From assembly GCF_000092865.1 (NCBI RefSeq), contig NC_014151.1:3100001-3164000 (forward strand): a stretch of DNA of 64,000 nt. Direction: 5' to 3'. This stretch comes from Cellulomonas flavigena DSM 20109. Its GTDB lineage: Bacteria; Actinomycetota; Actinomycetes; Actinomycetales; Cellulomonadaceae. Position 1 is the first letter of the stretch, and the number at the start of each line of letters is the position of its first letter. The notes under the pieces are model-generated. The model did no database searches, was not told where the DNA came from, and saw nothing but the letters and a program-made list of their open reading frames with translations. The position numbers were made by a program, and so were the translations under genes. This document shows, piece by piece, positions 38,457 to 47,392 of this stretch.

Positions 38457-40091
38457 GTGACCGACCCCCGCACACCCGTCGACGACGCCGCCGTCGACAC
38501 CCCCGCCGACGCACCCCCGGCCGCGCCGGCGATGACCCACCGCGAGGTCCTCGAGGCCCTGTCCGGGATCCTCCTGGGGATGTTCGTCTCGATCCTCGCG
38601 ACGAGCGTCGTGTCGACGTCCCTGCCGCGCATCATCACCGACCTCGGCGGGAGCCAGTCCGCGTTCACGTGGGTCGTCACCGCGACCCTCCTCACCACCA
38701 CGGTCTCCACACCCGTCTGGGGCAAGCTCGCGGACCTCGTCGACCGCAAGCTGCTCGTCCAGCTCGCGCTCGCGATCTCGGTCGTCTCCTCGGCCCTGGC
38801 CGGCCTCGCCCACAGCACCGAGATGCTCATCGGCATGCGCGCCCTGCAGGGCGTCGGCGCCGGCGGTCTCACCGCGCTGGGCACCGTGCTGCTCGCCGAC
38901 ATCATCAGCCCGCGCGACCGCGGCCGGTACATGGGTCTCATGGGCGCCGTCATGGCCGTCGGCATGGTCGGCGGGCCGCTGCTGGGTGGTGTCATCACCG
39001 ACGCCGCCGGCTGGCGGTGGAACTTCTTCGTCGGGCTGCCGTTCGCCGTCGCCGCGATCGTCGTGCTGCAGCGCACGCTGCACCTGCCGGGCCTCGCCGG
39101 CCGGCGCGTGCGGATCGACTGGACCGGCACGGCCCTGCTCTCGGCGTCCGTCGCGACGCTCCTGCTGTGGGTCACGTTCGCCGGCTCGTCGTTCGCGTGG
39201 CTGTCGTGGCAGACCGCCGCCATGGTCGGCGGCGCGGCCCTCGGCGTCATCGCCCTGGTCCTCGTCGAGCAGCGTGCGTCCGAGCCCATCATCCCGCTGC
39301 ACCTGTTCCGCAACCGCACCGTGGTGCTCACGGTGGTCGCGTCCGTCGCCGTCGGCATCGCGCTGTTCGGCACGCAGGTGTTCCTCAGCCAGTACATGCA
39401 GCTGGCGCGCGGCACGACGCCCACCGAGTCCGGTCTGCTCACCGTCCCCATGGTCGTCGGCACGTTCCTGGCCTCGACCGTCTCGGGCCGCGCGATCTCC
39501 CGCACCGGGCGCTACAAGGCGGTCATGGTCGTCGGCGCGGTGCTGCTGACCGCGGGCCTGGCCCTCATGGGCTCGATCGACGAGACGACGAGCTTCACGC
39601 TCGTCGGCCTGTACATGCTCGTCGTCGGCTCGGGCGTCGGCATGCTCATGCAGAACCTCGTGCTCGCGACGCAGAACACCCTGCCCGTCACGGACATGGG
39701 CGCGGGCACCGCGACCGTCGCGTTCTTCCGCACGCTCGGCGGCGCGATCGGTGTCTCGGCGCTCGGCGCCGTGCTGGCCCACCGCGTGCAGCACCTCATG
39801 GTCGACGGGCTCACGGAGCTCGGCGTGCCGGCCTCGGCGCTCGGCTCGGGCGGCGTCGGCGCCCTGCCCGACCTCGCGACCCTGCCCGGCCCGGTCCGGT
39901 CCGTCGTCGAGCACGCCTTCGGCGTCGGCGTGGCCGAGCTGTTCCTCATCGGCGCCCCGGTCGCGCTGCTCGCGCTGGTCGCGGTGCTCGCGCTGCGCGA
40001 GGTGCCGCTGGGCCGTGCGTCGGGCGTCGAGCAGCGGCTCGCGCAGGCCGCGAGCCAGGCGGGGACGCCGACCGCGGCCGCCCGCGGCTGA
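38457..40091 (+). CDS. DHA2-family (EmrB-like) multidrug efflux MFS transporter
   Basis: A 544-residue, about fourteen-helix exporter. Helix 1/loop region LGMFVSILATSVVSTSLPRIITDLGGSQSAFTWVVTATLLTTTVSTPVWGKLADLVDRK and motif C (GAVMAVGMVGGPLLGGVITDAAGWRWNFFVGLPF) are typical of drug:proton antiporters of the DHA2 group. GTG 38457 starts the protein. Two operator-like repeats lie in its promoter, and a MarR gene converges on its end, so induction by its own substrate through that regulator is likely. Confidence 0.9.
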   Translation: MTDPRTPVDDAAVDTPADAPPAAPAMTHREVLEALSGILLGMFVSILATSVVSTSLPRIITDLGGSQSAFTWVVTATLLTTTVSTPVWGKLADLVDRKLLVQLALAISVVSSALAGLAHSTEMLIGMRALQGVGAGGLTALGTVLLADIISPRDRGRYMGLMGAVMAVGMVGGPLLGGVITDAAGWRWNFFVGLPFAVAAIVVLQRTLHLPGLAGRRVRIDWTGTALLSASVATLLLWVTFAGSSFAWLSWQTAAMVGGAALGVIALVLVEQRASEPIIPLHLFRNRTVVLTVVASVAVGIALFGTQVFLSQYMQLARGTTPTESGLLTVPMVVGTFLASTVSGRAISRTGRYKAVMVVGAVLLTAGLALMGSIDETTSFTLVGLYMLVVGSGVGMLMQNLVLATQNTLPVTDMGAGTATVAFFRTLGGAIGVSALGAVLAHRVQHLMVDGLTELGVPASALGSGGVGALPDLATLPGPVRSVVEHAFGVGVAELFLIGAPVALLALVAVLALREVPLGRASGVEQRLAQAASQAGTPTAAARG

Positions 40092-40138
40092 CCGCGCCGG
40101 CGGACCGGCCGTCCCGCGCGGGCGCGTCGGCGTCCCGC

Positions 40139-40639
40139 TCACCCCACGGGATCGCCGGCGCCCTCGCCGCGTCGCGCGGGGTCGTCCCCGCGCGCCAGGT
40201 CGTCCTGCTGCACGAGGTCGTCGTTGAGCCGCCCGAGTAGGTCGGCGAGGTGCGTGAGCTCCCCGGGCTCCCACCCGGCGAGCGTGCCGCGCAGGTACCG
40301 CTGCCGGGCGGCGCGCGCGTGCGCGAGCCGCCGGGTCCCCTCGGCGGTGAGCTCGAGCGGCTGGCTGCGCGAGTCGCGCGGGTCGGGTGTGCGCGTCAGC
40401 AGCCCGAGGCGCTCGAGGCGCGTCACCTGCCGCGACATCGTGCCGCGGCCCACGCCGACCAGGTCGGCGAGGTCGCTCGTCCGCGTCCCGGGCGTGAGCG
40501 CGACCGTCGCCAGCAGCAGGTACGCCGACGCGTCGAGCTCCGGGTGGACCGTGCGCGCCACACCCGCCGACGCCGCACGGGCCCGCCGCAGGAAGAGCCC
40601 CAGCTCCCGCTCGACGCGCAGCACCGGGTCGTCGCTCAT
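40139..40639 (-). CDS. MarR-family transcriptional regulator
   Basis: A 166-residue winged-helix protein: helix-turn-helix RTSDLADLVGVGRGTMSRQVTRLERLGLLTRTPDPRDSRSQPLELTAEGTRRL, with the conserved D-x-R in the wing. The N- and C-terminal helices form the dimer interface. ATG 40639. It is convergent with the efflux gene rather than divergent, but the paired inverted repeats upstream of that gene make it the likely target. Ligand unknown. Confidence 0.88.
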   Translation of the reverse strand: MSDDPVLRVERELGLFLRRARAASAGVARTVHPELDASAYLLLATVALTPGTRTSDLADLVGVGRGTMSRQVTRLERLGLLTRTPDPRDSRSQPLELTAEGTRRLAHARAARQRYLRGTLAGWEPGELTHLADLLGRLNDDLVQQDDLARGDDPARRGEGAGDPVG

Positions 40640-40706
40640 GCGCCCATCCTCGCGCAGGGACGCCGGGCACGGGACCGCACGACGCACGCGCCCGGGGGAA
40701 CGACGC

Positions 40707-41465
40707 TCAGCGGGCCCAGGTGGTGCGGCGCCGCGCCATCTGGGCGAACGCGGACACGCGGACCTTGTCGAGCCGCTCCGGCATGCGCCGGAACGCGTTC
40801 GGCACCTCGTGCCTCGCCAGCACCAGGACGTCCTGCGGCGGGTCCTGCACGTCGCGCTCGAGGTCGCCGGTGATGACGAGCACGCCGCGCACCGCCACGC
40901 CCGCGCACCCCGCGGAGTGCAGCAGGCCCTGGACGCGCGAGGCCTCCAGGCGCGCGTCGCGCAGGTACGCCACGGAGCGCCCGTCGACGTGCATCGTGCG
41001 CGACCCGGCGCGCACGTGGCTGCCGGGGTGCCGGCGCTCGGAGACGGTGAAGATCCCGCCGGGTCCGATGAGCAGGTGCTCGACGACGGTGCCCTGCCGG
41101 CCCAGCGGCACGTCGTGCACCGCCTGCCAGCCGTCCTCGGCGAGCCGCTCGAGACGCGCGCCCACCGGGCTGCCGCGCTCGCCGCGCTCGTCGTCGGTGT
41201 CGCCGAGCCACGCGTGCGTGCGCGGGTCCTCGAGGGCGTCGATCGACGCGAGCTCCGAGGTGACGGGCAGCACCAGCTCGGGGACGTCCGAGCGCAGGTA
41301 CGCCTGGGCGGCACGCCGGACCCTCGCCTCCAGCACCGGGTCCGCGGCGACGACCTCACCGGACTGGAGGTCGACGGATCCCACCTGCGCACCGGTCTCG
41401 TGCGTGACGTAGAGACGGTCGGCACCGTACCGCCGCCATCGCCGGACTGTCAGGACCTCGTCCAC
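40707..41465 (-). CDS. NERD (nuclease-related) domain protein
   Basis: A 252-residue protein. The C-terminal half carries a NERD domain: GARLERLAEDGWQAVHDVPLGRQGTVVEHLLIGPGGIFTVSERRHPGSHVRAG, which is related to PD-(D/E)XK nucleases (acidic residue in HLLIGPGGIF, then the E-x-R/K position). The first 80 residues (LYVTHETGAQVGSVDLQSGEVV) are a separate small beta domain. GTG 41465. It may act on DNA, but activity in NERD proteins is rarely shown. Upstream of marR in the same direction with 67 bases between. Confidence 0.8.
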   Translation of the reverse strand: MDEVLTVRRWRRYGADRLYVTHETGAQVGSVDLQSGEVVAADPVLEARVRRAAQAYLRSDVPELVLPVTSELASIDALEDPRTHAWLGDTDDERGERGSPVGARLERLAEDGWQAVHDVPLGRQGTVVEHLLIGPGGIFTVSERRHPGSHVRAGSRTMHVDGRSVAYLRDARLEASRVQGLLHSAGCAGVAVRGVLVITGDLERDVQDPPQDVLVLARHEVPNAFRRMPERLDKVRVSAFAQMARRRTTWAR

Positions 41466-41641
41466 ACAGCCATTATCGGCACGAGGACCCCCGGACTTCA
41501 GTCACGTCCACGAGGGACTTTCCACGTCAGGCGGCGTGTCGGGCGTGTCGTCACCCCGACGGCCCTGCGGGCCACGTCACCGTGCGACCTCCGGGGGACG
41601 CCGGGCGCCCCTCGCGTGTGACGCCCGGACGCGCCGGCACC

Positions 41642-42067
41642 TCACGCCCCGTCGTCCGCCACGGGCTCGAACGTGAGGCTCACCGAGTTCATGCAGTACC
41701 GGTCGCCCGTGGGCGTCTGCGGGGCGTCGTCGAACACGTGCCCGAGGTGCGACCCGCAGCCCGCGCAGCGCACCTCGGTGCGCACCATGCCGAGGCTGCG
41801 GTCGGTGAGCAGCTCGACGCGGTCTCCGGCGAGCGGGGAGAAGAAGCTGGGCCACCCGCAGTGCGAGTCGAACTTGGTGTCCGAGCGGAACAGCTCGTTG
41901 CCGCACGCACGGCAGCGGTAGACGCCCTCGCGGTGCTCGTCGAGCAGCGCGCCGGTCCACGGCCGCTCGGTGCCGGCACGGCGCAGCACCGCGAACTCCT
42001 GCGGCTCGAGCTCCAGGGCCCACTCGGCGTCGCTCTTGGTCACGGGGTAGGTGCGGGGGTCGGTCAC
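41642..42067 (-). CDS. msrB: Peptide-methionine (R)-S-oxide reductase
   Basis: A 141-residue MsrB that repairs the R form of methionine sulfoxide in proteins. Zinc is held by CRACG (about 51-54) and [15 protein letters not shown] binds substrate, and the catalytic cysteine is in RYCMNSVSL. Starting at GTG 42067 with GGAAGGAG upstream gives the family length. It is alone, oriented away from the GGDEF-EAL gene. Confidence 0.95.
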   Translation of the reverse strand: MTDPRTYPVTKSDAEWALELEPQEFAVLRRAGTERPWTGALLDEHREGVYRCRACGNELFRSDTKFDSHCGWPSFFSPLAGDRVELLTDRSLGMVRTEVRCAGCGSHLGHVFDDAPQTPTGDRYCMNSVSLTFEPVADDGA

Positions 42068-42251
42068 GGCGCTCTCCTTCCGGTGCCACCCGTCCGGCGG
42101 CACCGTGGTCCTCAACACCGCACATTCACCCGGCGTTCCCGCCCCGCGGGCGCCCCGGGTGCCGCGCCGTGCCTGGGCGTGGCGCACGTCACGACATACC
42201 CTGATCGGGAGGTTCCCGGTCAGGCGGGTCCGCCCGAGCCCCGAGGTGCAC

Positions 42252-44270
42252 GTGCCAGCTGGTCGTCGTCGTTCGAGCCCCACGCGCCGCTTCGCGGTCG
42301 TGAGCCTCGTCGGCATGGTCCTGGTCGGGGTCGCGCTGGTCCTGGTGACGTCGGCGCAGATGCGTGGTCAGGCGGTGCGCGACGGGACCGCCGCGGCGTC
42401 GCGCATGGCGGCGTTCGCCGCGCGCGCCGTGCCCACCGCGTCGTTCGTGACCGGCGTGCTCTCCGCCGACGAGCGCGACGCGGCGGCCGCCGCGGTCGCG
42501 GGCTTCGGTGACGAGCTCGTCGAGCTGCGGCTGTGGAGCACCGACGGTCGGCTCATGTACTCGTCCGACGGCGCGACCACCGGCCTGCCGGCCGCTGACC
42601 GCCTGGGGCGGGTCATGGCGTCCGGCCAGCCCGACGCGGTCGTCCAGCCGGACGTGCGGGCGGGGGGCGCAGCAGCCGACGAGCGCACCGTCATCGACGT
42701 CTACGTGCCGGTGCGCGTGTCCGACACCGCGGACCCCGGCGACCTCGCCGACGGCGCACCCGACGAGGCGGCCGGTGCCGTCGAGGTCATGCTCGACCAC
42801 ACAGGCACCCAGCAGACCCTGCGGACCACGACGCGCACGGTGACGCTCGTGGTCGTCGGCAGCCTGGTCGTGCTCTGGCTGCTGCTGTTCCAGATCGTGC
42901 ACTCGACGTCGCGGCGGTTGCGCTCGACCGCTCTGGAGAACGCGCGCCTCGCACTGCTCGACTCGCTCACCGGGCTGCCGAACCGCCGCCTGCTCTCCGA
43001 CCAGATGCAGCGCGCGATCGACCGCGCCGCCGACGACCCCGAGGCTCGGGTCGGGCTGATCCTGCTCGACATCGACCGGTTCAAGGACATCAACGACACC
43101 CTCGGCCACGACCACGGCGACGAGCTGCTGCAGCAGGTCGCCGAGCGGCTGCGGCACGCGCTGCGCGACGACGACGTGGTCGCACGCCTCGGCGGCGACG
43201 AGTTCGCGATCCTGCTGCCGGACGTGCGCACGGTCGCCAACGCCGAGCGTCTCGCGATGCGCGTGCGCGGCCTTTTCACGCGTCCGTTCGAGCTGAGCGA
43301 CATCGCGCTGCACGTCGAGACGTCGATCGGCGTCGCGTGCCTGCCGGACCACGCGGCGGACGCGTCGGCGCTGATGCGCACCGCCGACATCGCCATGTAC
43401 GCGGCCAAGCACCACCGGACGGGCGTCAGCGTGTACTCCCCCACCGCGGACGACTCCTCGCCCGCACGTCTGGTGCTGCTGGGCGAGCTGCACCAGGCGC
43501 TGGAGTCGCGGGGCGACCCCGGCGCCGAGCCGCAGCTCGAGCTGCACTACCAGCCGAAGATCGAGCTCGCGACGCAGCGCACGGTCGGGCTGGAGGCGCT
43601 GATCCGCTGGCGGCACCCCGCGCGGGGACTGCTGCCACCGGGGGCGTTCGTGCCGTTGGCCGAGCAGTCGGGTCTCATCCACCGCGTCACGCACTTCGCG
43701 CTCGAGGAGTCGGTGCGTCAGCTCGCGGCCTGGCGCGCGCAGGGCGAGGCGGTGCCGGTCGCGGTGAACCTGTCCGCCCACGACGTCGCGAGCCCCGCGG
43801 TGGTCGACATGATCGAGCTGCTGCTGGCGGAGCACGAGGTCGAGGCCTCGCTGCTGGAGGTGGAGATCACCGAGACCGCGCTGGTCGCGGACCGCACGCG
43901 CGTGGTGCCCGTGCTCGAGCGGCTCAGCGCGCTCGGGGTGCGCGTGGCGATCGACGACTTCGGCACGGGGACCACGTCGATCTCGCAGATGCGCGACCTG
44001 CCGGTGGCCGAGCTGAAGATCGACCGGCTCTTCGTCGCCGACCTCGGTGAGGGTGGGCGCGCGGGCTCGGAGGTGGTGGTGCAGGCCATGGTCGACCTGG
44101 CCCACTCGTTCGGGCTGCGCGTGGTCGCCGAGGGGGTGGAGGACGAGGCGACGGCGCGCACGCTGGAGGAGCTGGGCGTGGACCGCGCGCAGGGCTACCT
44201 GTGGGCGCGTCCGGCGCCGGCGAGCGCGCTGCACCCACCCGGAGGGCACTCACTTCACCCGATCGGGTGA
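42252..44270 (+). CDS. Membrane GGDEF-EAL protein (cyclic di-GMP synthase/phosphodiesterase)
   Basis: A 672-residue two-helix membrane protein. Helix 1 (about 14-35) and helix 2 ([20 protein letters not shown], about 198-218) enclose an extracytoplasmic sensor domain of about 160 residues. The GGDEF domain has an intact catalytic LGGDEF (about 314-319); the EAL domain has intact GLEALIRW (about 446), NLSAHD, EITE and IDDFGTG metal sites, so both activities are possible. GTG 42252 follows CCGAGG. It precedes the TasA-like operon by 128 bases, which suggests that c-di-GMP and surface fibre production are linked. Confidence 0.9.
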   Translation: MPAGRRRSSPTRRFAVVSLVGMVLVGVALVLVTSAQMRGQAVRDGTAAASRMAAFAARAVPTASFVTGVLSADERDAAAAAVAGFGDELVELRLWSTDGRLMYSSDGATTGLPAADRLGRVMASGQPDAVVQPDVRAGGAAADERTVIDVYVPVRVSDTADPGDLADGAPDEAAGAVEVMLDHTGTQQTLRTTTRTVTLVVVGSLVVLWLLLFQIVHSTSRRLRSTALENARLALLDSLTGLPNRRLLSDQMQRAIDRAADDPEARVGLILLDIDRFKDINDTLGHDHGDELLQQVAERLRHALRDDDVVARLGGDEFAILLPDVRTVANAERLAMRVRGLFTRPFELSDIALHVETSIGVACLPDHAADASALMRTADIAMYAAKHHRTGVSVYSPTADDSSPARLVLLGELHQALESRGDPGAEPQLELHYQPKIELATQRTVGLEALIRWRHPARGLLPPGAFVPLAEQSGLIHRVTHFALEESVRQLAAWRAQGEAVPVAVNLSAHDVASPAVVDMIELLLAEHEVEASLLEVEITETALVADRTRVVPVLERLSALGVRVAIDDFGTGTTSISQMRDLPVAELKIDRLFVADLGEGGRAGSEVVVQAMVDLAHSFGLRVVAEGVEDEATARTLEELGVDRAQGYLWARPAPASALHPPGGHSLHPIG

Positions 44271-44274
44271 AGTG
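44251..44274. repeat. Perfect 24-bp palindrome spanning the GGDEF-EAL stop codon
   Basis: Arms CACTTCACCCGA and TCGGGTGAAGTG meet with no spacer (centre GATC); the TGA stop lies inside the right arm. It could be a terminator hairpin or a dimeric regulator site for the operon beginning at 44399. Confidence 0.75.
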
Positions 44275-44398
44275 GTGCCGGATTTCTCAAGTTCACGGCA
44301 GTTCGGTCGATGACGACCGATGAGGGTGGGGTCCGGCCTGGAGGACGGGCGGACGGGACAGGGACGCGCATGCGCGTCGCAGGAGGGATCGATCGCCG

Positions 44399-45082
44399 AT
44401 GATGGACGAGCTGCTCGAGGAGATGATCGACCCCGCCCCGTCCCGTCAGGACGTGGCGCGGCGGCGGCGCGGCCTGGCCACGGGGGCGATCCTCGTGCTG
44501 GCCGCGGTGGGGGTGACGTCGCTGACGACGTCCGCGCTGTTCACCGACCAGGACACGCTCACCGGCACCCTCAGCACGGGCAGCATCGTGCTCGACGCCG
44601 ACGGCGCGACGTTCACCATGCCCGTCGGCGGGCTGGCGCCGGGCGGCAGCGTCGTCGCGCCGATGCAGGTGACGAACGCCGGGTCGCTCGCGCTGCGGTA
44701 CGCCGTGAGCCTCTCGGCGGCGGCCGCGCCGGCCCCGGACCCCGCGGTCCCCGCCGGCGAGGGGGACCTCACCGACCAGCTGCGCGTCCGGGTGTACGAC
44801 GTCGCGACGTGCTCGCTCGGCACCACCGGCGGGCCGGACCACCTGGGCGACACGGCCGACATCGGGCCGAGCGAGTTCGGCCTGCCGGCCAGCCCGTGGG
44901 CGATCGTGGGCGACCCCGCGACCGGCCAGGACGGCGAGGACCGCGAGCTGGACGCGGCGACGGGCTCCGAGACCCTGTGCGTGCGGGTCGACATGGCGCT
45001 GGCCGCCGACGACACCTACCAGAACACGGCCGCCGAGCTGACGTTCCAGATCGACTCCGAGCAGACGGTCAACAACCCCTGA
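44399..45082 (+). CDS. TasA/camelysin-family SipW-dependent surface protein
   Basis: A 227-residue protein with an N-terminal signal helix (GLATGAILVLAAVGVTSLTTSA, about 25-46) followed by SALFTDQDTLTGTLSTGSIVLDADG, the usual start of mature TasA/CalY proteins that form extracellular fibres. The rest is beta-rich (LAPGGSVVAPMQVTNAGSLALRYAVSLS) with Cys pairs near 140 and 198. Such proteins are cleaved by SipW-type peptidases rather than ordinary SPase I. ATG 44399 (a second ATG follows directly); GGAGGG upstream. It is followed after 31 bases by the peptidase gene. Confidence 0.82.
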   Translation: MMDELLEEMIDPAPSRQDVARRRRGLATGAILVLAAVGVTSLTTSALFTDQDTLTGTLSTGSIVLDADGATFTMPVGGLAPGGSVVAPMQVTNAGSLALRYAVSLSAAAAPAPDPAVPAGEGDLTDQLRVRVYDVATCSLGTTGGPDHLGDTADIGPSEFGLPASPWAIVGDPATGQDGEDRELDAATGSETLCVRVDMALAADDTYQNTAAELTFQIDSEQTVNNP

Positions 45083-45113
45083 CCCGAGCAGACCGGGGAC
45101 ACCCCAGACGACC

Positions 45114-45827
45114 GTGACCACGGCGCACCCGGCCCCGCAGCCGTTCGTCGACCGCCGCGCCCCCCGGCCGGCGGCGCGACCTCGTGCACCCTGGTGGCGG
45201 CGCGCGACGAGCGTCGTGCTGTGGGCCGTCGTCGTCGTCGGCGTCGGCGCGTACCTGACGTCGCTCGCCGTGCCGCTGTGGTTCCAGGCGCAGGGCGAGC
45301 GACTGCTCATCGTGACGTCGGGGTCGATGGCGCCGCGGTTCGTCGCCGGGGACGTCGTCGTGCTGCGGGCGGTGAGGGACGCGTCGGAGCTCAAGCCGGA
45401 CCTGGTCGTGACGTTCCAGCCCGTCGGCGGAACGTCCCTGGTGACGCACCGCATCGTCTCGCTGCACAGCCTGCCGGCGATGCGGGTCGCGGACGACGAC
45501 ACCGGCCGCATGGAGCCCGTCCTGGACGAGGACGGCACCCCGGTGATGCAGCCGTACATCCGCACGCAGGGTGACGCGAACGCCTTCCCGGACCCCGACG
45601 CGACCCCGGTGGAGCGCGTGCGGGGGGTGCTGCTGCGGGTGCACCACGGCTGGGGGCGGGTCCTGACGTGGGCGACGTCGGCGCAAGGGCGGGCGGTCAT
45701 GCTCGTGCCGCCGCTGCTGGCGCTCGCGACGCTCGAGGTGCTCTCGGTGCTCGAGGGGCGGCGGCGGCCGCGTCCCGCGCGGCACCCCGAGGACGACAGG
45801 AGGGTCGATGCCTTCGTCCGCGTCTGA
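45114..45827 (+). CDS. SipW-type signal peptidase I
   Basis: A 237-residue membrane protease. After a Pro/Arg-rich tail, helix 1 (about 31-55) leads to S71 in TSGSMAP, the nucleophile. In place of the lysine of ordinary bacterial SPase I it has H112 in THRIV, and D154 in GDANAFPD, the Ser-His-Asp pattern of SipW/ER-type peptidases. Helix 2 (about 197-213) anchors the C-terminus. It lies directly between two likely substrates, the TasA-like protein and the 62-residue protein, and its end overlaps the latter by 20 bases. Confidence 0.9.
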   Translation: MTTAHPAPQPFVDRRAPRPAARPRAPWWRRATSVVLWAVVVVGVGAYLTSLAVPLWFQAQGERLLIVTSGSMAPRFVAGDVVVLRAVRDASELKPDLVVTFQPVGGTSLVTHRIVSLHSLPAMRVADDDTGRMEPVLDEDGTPVMQPYIRTQGDANAFPDPDATPVERVRGVLLRVHHGWGRVLTWATSAQGRAVMLVPPLLALATLEVLSVLEGRRRPRPARHPEDDRRVDAFVRV

Positions 45828-45996
45828 CGCTCGCGGGCGCCGCGGCTCGGGGCTGCGGCTCACCGTCCTGCTCGTGCTGCTGGTGCTCGCGCTCGTGCCG
45901 ACGGCCACCGACCGCACGAGCGCGCTGTTCACCGACTCCGTGACCACGTCGACGGTGGTCTCGACGCTGCCGGAGTTCGCACCACCCGAGCCCTGA
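45808..45996 (+). CDS. 62-residue SipW-type mini-substrate
   Basis: A short protein: basic N-terminus, one hydrophobic helix (LRLTVLLVLLVLALVPTA, about 17-34) and then TSALFTDSVTTSTVVSTLPEF. The segment TSALFTD is identical to that in the TasA-like protein two genes upstream, so the same peptidase should cleave it before the Leu, leaving about 23 residues. ATG 45808 has AGGAGGG upstream. It may be a peptide signal, fibre nucleator or decayed paralogue; none of these can be distinguished here. Confidence 0.68.
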   Translation: MPSSASDARGRRGSGLRLTVLLVLLVLALVPTATDRTSALFTDSVTTSTVVSTLPEFAPPEP

Positions 45997-46111
45997 CGGG
46001 CGGCTCCCCGCGTGACGTGCGTCTCGCGACGTGCGGAATACCCCCGCGCCCGCGACGGTTGAGCCAGCCAGATCGATGCAAACGCAACGACATCCACGAG
46101 CGAGGTGCACC

Positions 46112-47278
46112 ATGCAGTTCGGGATCTTCTCCGTCGGCGACGTGACCACGGACCCCACGACCGGTCGGACCCCGGACGACACCGAGCGCGTGCGCGCGAT
46201 GCTCACCATCGCCGAGCACGCCGACGCCGCCGGGCTCGACGTCTTCGCCACCGGCGAGCACCACAACCCGCCTTTCGTGCCGTCGTCCCCCACGACGATG
46301 CTCGGCTACCTCGCGGGCCGTACCAGGAACATCGTGCTGTCGACCGCGACCACGCTCATCACCACCAACGACCCCGTCCGCCTGGCCGAGGAGTACGCGA
46401 TGCTCCAGGTCATCGCCGACGGGCGCATGGACCTCATGATGGGCCGCGGCAACACCGGCCCCGTCTACCCGTGGTTCGGCAAGGACATCCGCCAGGGCAT
46501 CGGCCTGGCGATCGAGAACTACGCCCTCCTGCGCCGGCTGTGGGAGGAGGACGTCGTCGACTGGTCGGGCAAGTTCCGCACCCCGCTGCAGGGCTTCACG
46601 TCCACGCCGCGCCCGCTCGACGGCGTCGCGCCGTTCGTCTGGCACGGGTCGATCCGCTCCCCCGAGATCGCCGAGCAGGCCGCCTACTACGGCGACGGGT
46701 TCCTGCACAACGCGATCTTCTGGCCCATGGAGCACACCGCGCAGATGGTGAACTTCTACCGGCAGCGGTACGAGCACCACGGCCACGGCCGCGCGGACCA
46801 GGCGATCGTCGGGCTGGGCGGGCAGGTGTTCATGCGGAAGAACAGCCAGGACGCCTGGCACGAGTTCCGGCCGTACTTCGACAACGCACCGGTCTACGGG
46901 CACGGGCCGTCGATGGAGGACTTCACGCGCGAGACCCCGCTGACGGTCGGTTCGCCGCAGCAGGTGATCGACCGCTACGGCGCGTTCTGGGAGCAGGTGG
47001 GCCACTACCAGCGCCAGCTGTTCCTCATCGACCACGCCGGCCTGCCCCTCAAGACGGTCCTCGAGCAGATCGACATGCTCGCCGAGGACGTCGTGCCCGT
47101 CCTGCGCCGCGAGGCCGAGTCCCGCCGCCCCGCCGACGTGCCGGCGAACCCGCCCTCGCACGCCGAGCGCGTCGCCGCGGCCCGCGCCGCGGGCAAGGCC
47201 CCCGCCACCGGCCGCGCCCCGGAGGGCGACCGCTGGACGGGCCGCACCGCCGAGGACGACACCGCCCTCACCGCCTGA
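46112..47278 (+). CDS. CE1758-family FMN-dependent luciferase-like monooxygenase
   Basis: A 388-residue LLM-class flavoenzyme: MQFGIFSVGDVTTDPTTGRTP at the N-terminus, FATGEHHNPPFVPSSPTTMLGYLAGRT, then LMMGRGNTGPVYPWFGKD and the C-terminal VGSPQQVIDRYGAFWEQVGHYQRQLFLIDHAGLPL. This pattern and the partner gene downstream match the CE1758/CE1759 pair first named in Corynebacterium. It uses reduced FMN from the partner to oxidise an unknown substrate. The last 60 residues are a polar tail. ATG 46112 with GAGG upstream. Confidence 0.87.
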   Translation: MQFGIFSVGDVTTDPTTGRTPDDTERVRAMLTIAEHADAAGLDVFATGEHHNPPFVPSSPTTMLGYLAGRTRNIVLSTATTLITTNDPVRLAEEYAMLQVIADGRMDLMMGRGNTGPVYPWFGKDIRQGIGLAIENYALLRRLWEEDVVDWSGKFRTPLQGFTSTPRPLDGVAPFVWHGSIRSPEIAEQAAYYGDGFLHNAIFWPMEHTAQMVNFYRQRYEHHGHGRADQAIVGLGGQVFMRKNSQDAWHEFRPYFDNAPVYGHGPSMEDFTRETPLTVGSPQQVIDRYGAFWEQVGHYQRQLFLIDHAGLPLKTVLEQIDMLAEDVVPVLRREAESRRPADVPANPPSHAERVAAARAAGKAPATGRAPEGDRWTGRTAEDDTALTA

Positions 47279-47285
47279 GCCGACC

Positions 47286-47370
47286 GGATCGCCCTCTCGC
47301 CCCGTCCCCCAGGGCGAGACGGCGGTCCGGTCACCACCGCACCCCCTCCTCGTCCGCGAGAGGGCGATCC
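47286..47370 (+). promoter_or_regulatory. Long inverted repeat with a competing hairpin between the CE1758 and CE1759 genes
   Basis: Perfect 15-bp arms GGATCGCCCTCTCGC (47286-47300) and GCGAGAGGGCGATCC (47356-47370) flank 55 bases. Inside, CTCGCCC (47296-47302) can instead pair with GGGCGAG (47312-47318). The two foldings exclude each other, as in attenuators. The right arm ends ten bases before the GGAGGAG ribosome site of the next gene. Confidence 0.5.
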
Positions 47371-47392
47371 AGCACCACCGGAGGAGATCCCC

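Noticed and set aside
47279..47392. An FMN riboswitch before the FMN reductase
   Set aside because: The region is too short and lacks the conserved FMN aptamer segments; only the inverted repeat structure is supported.
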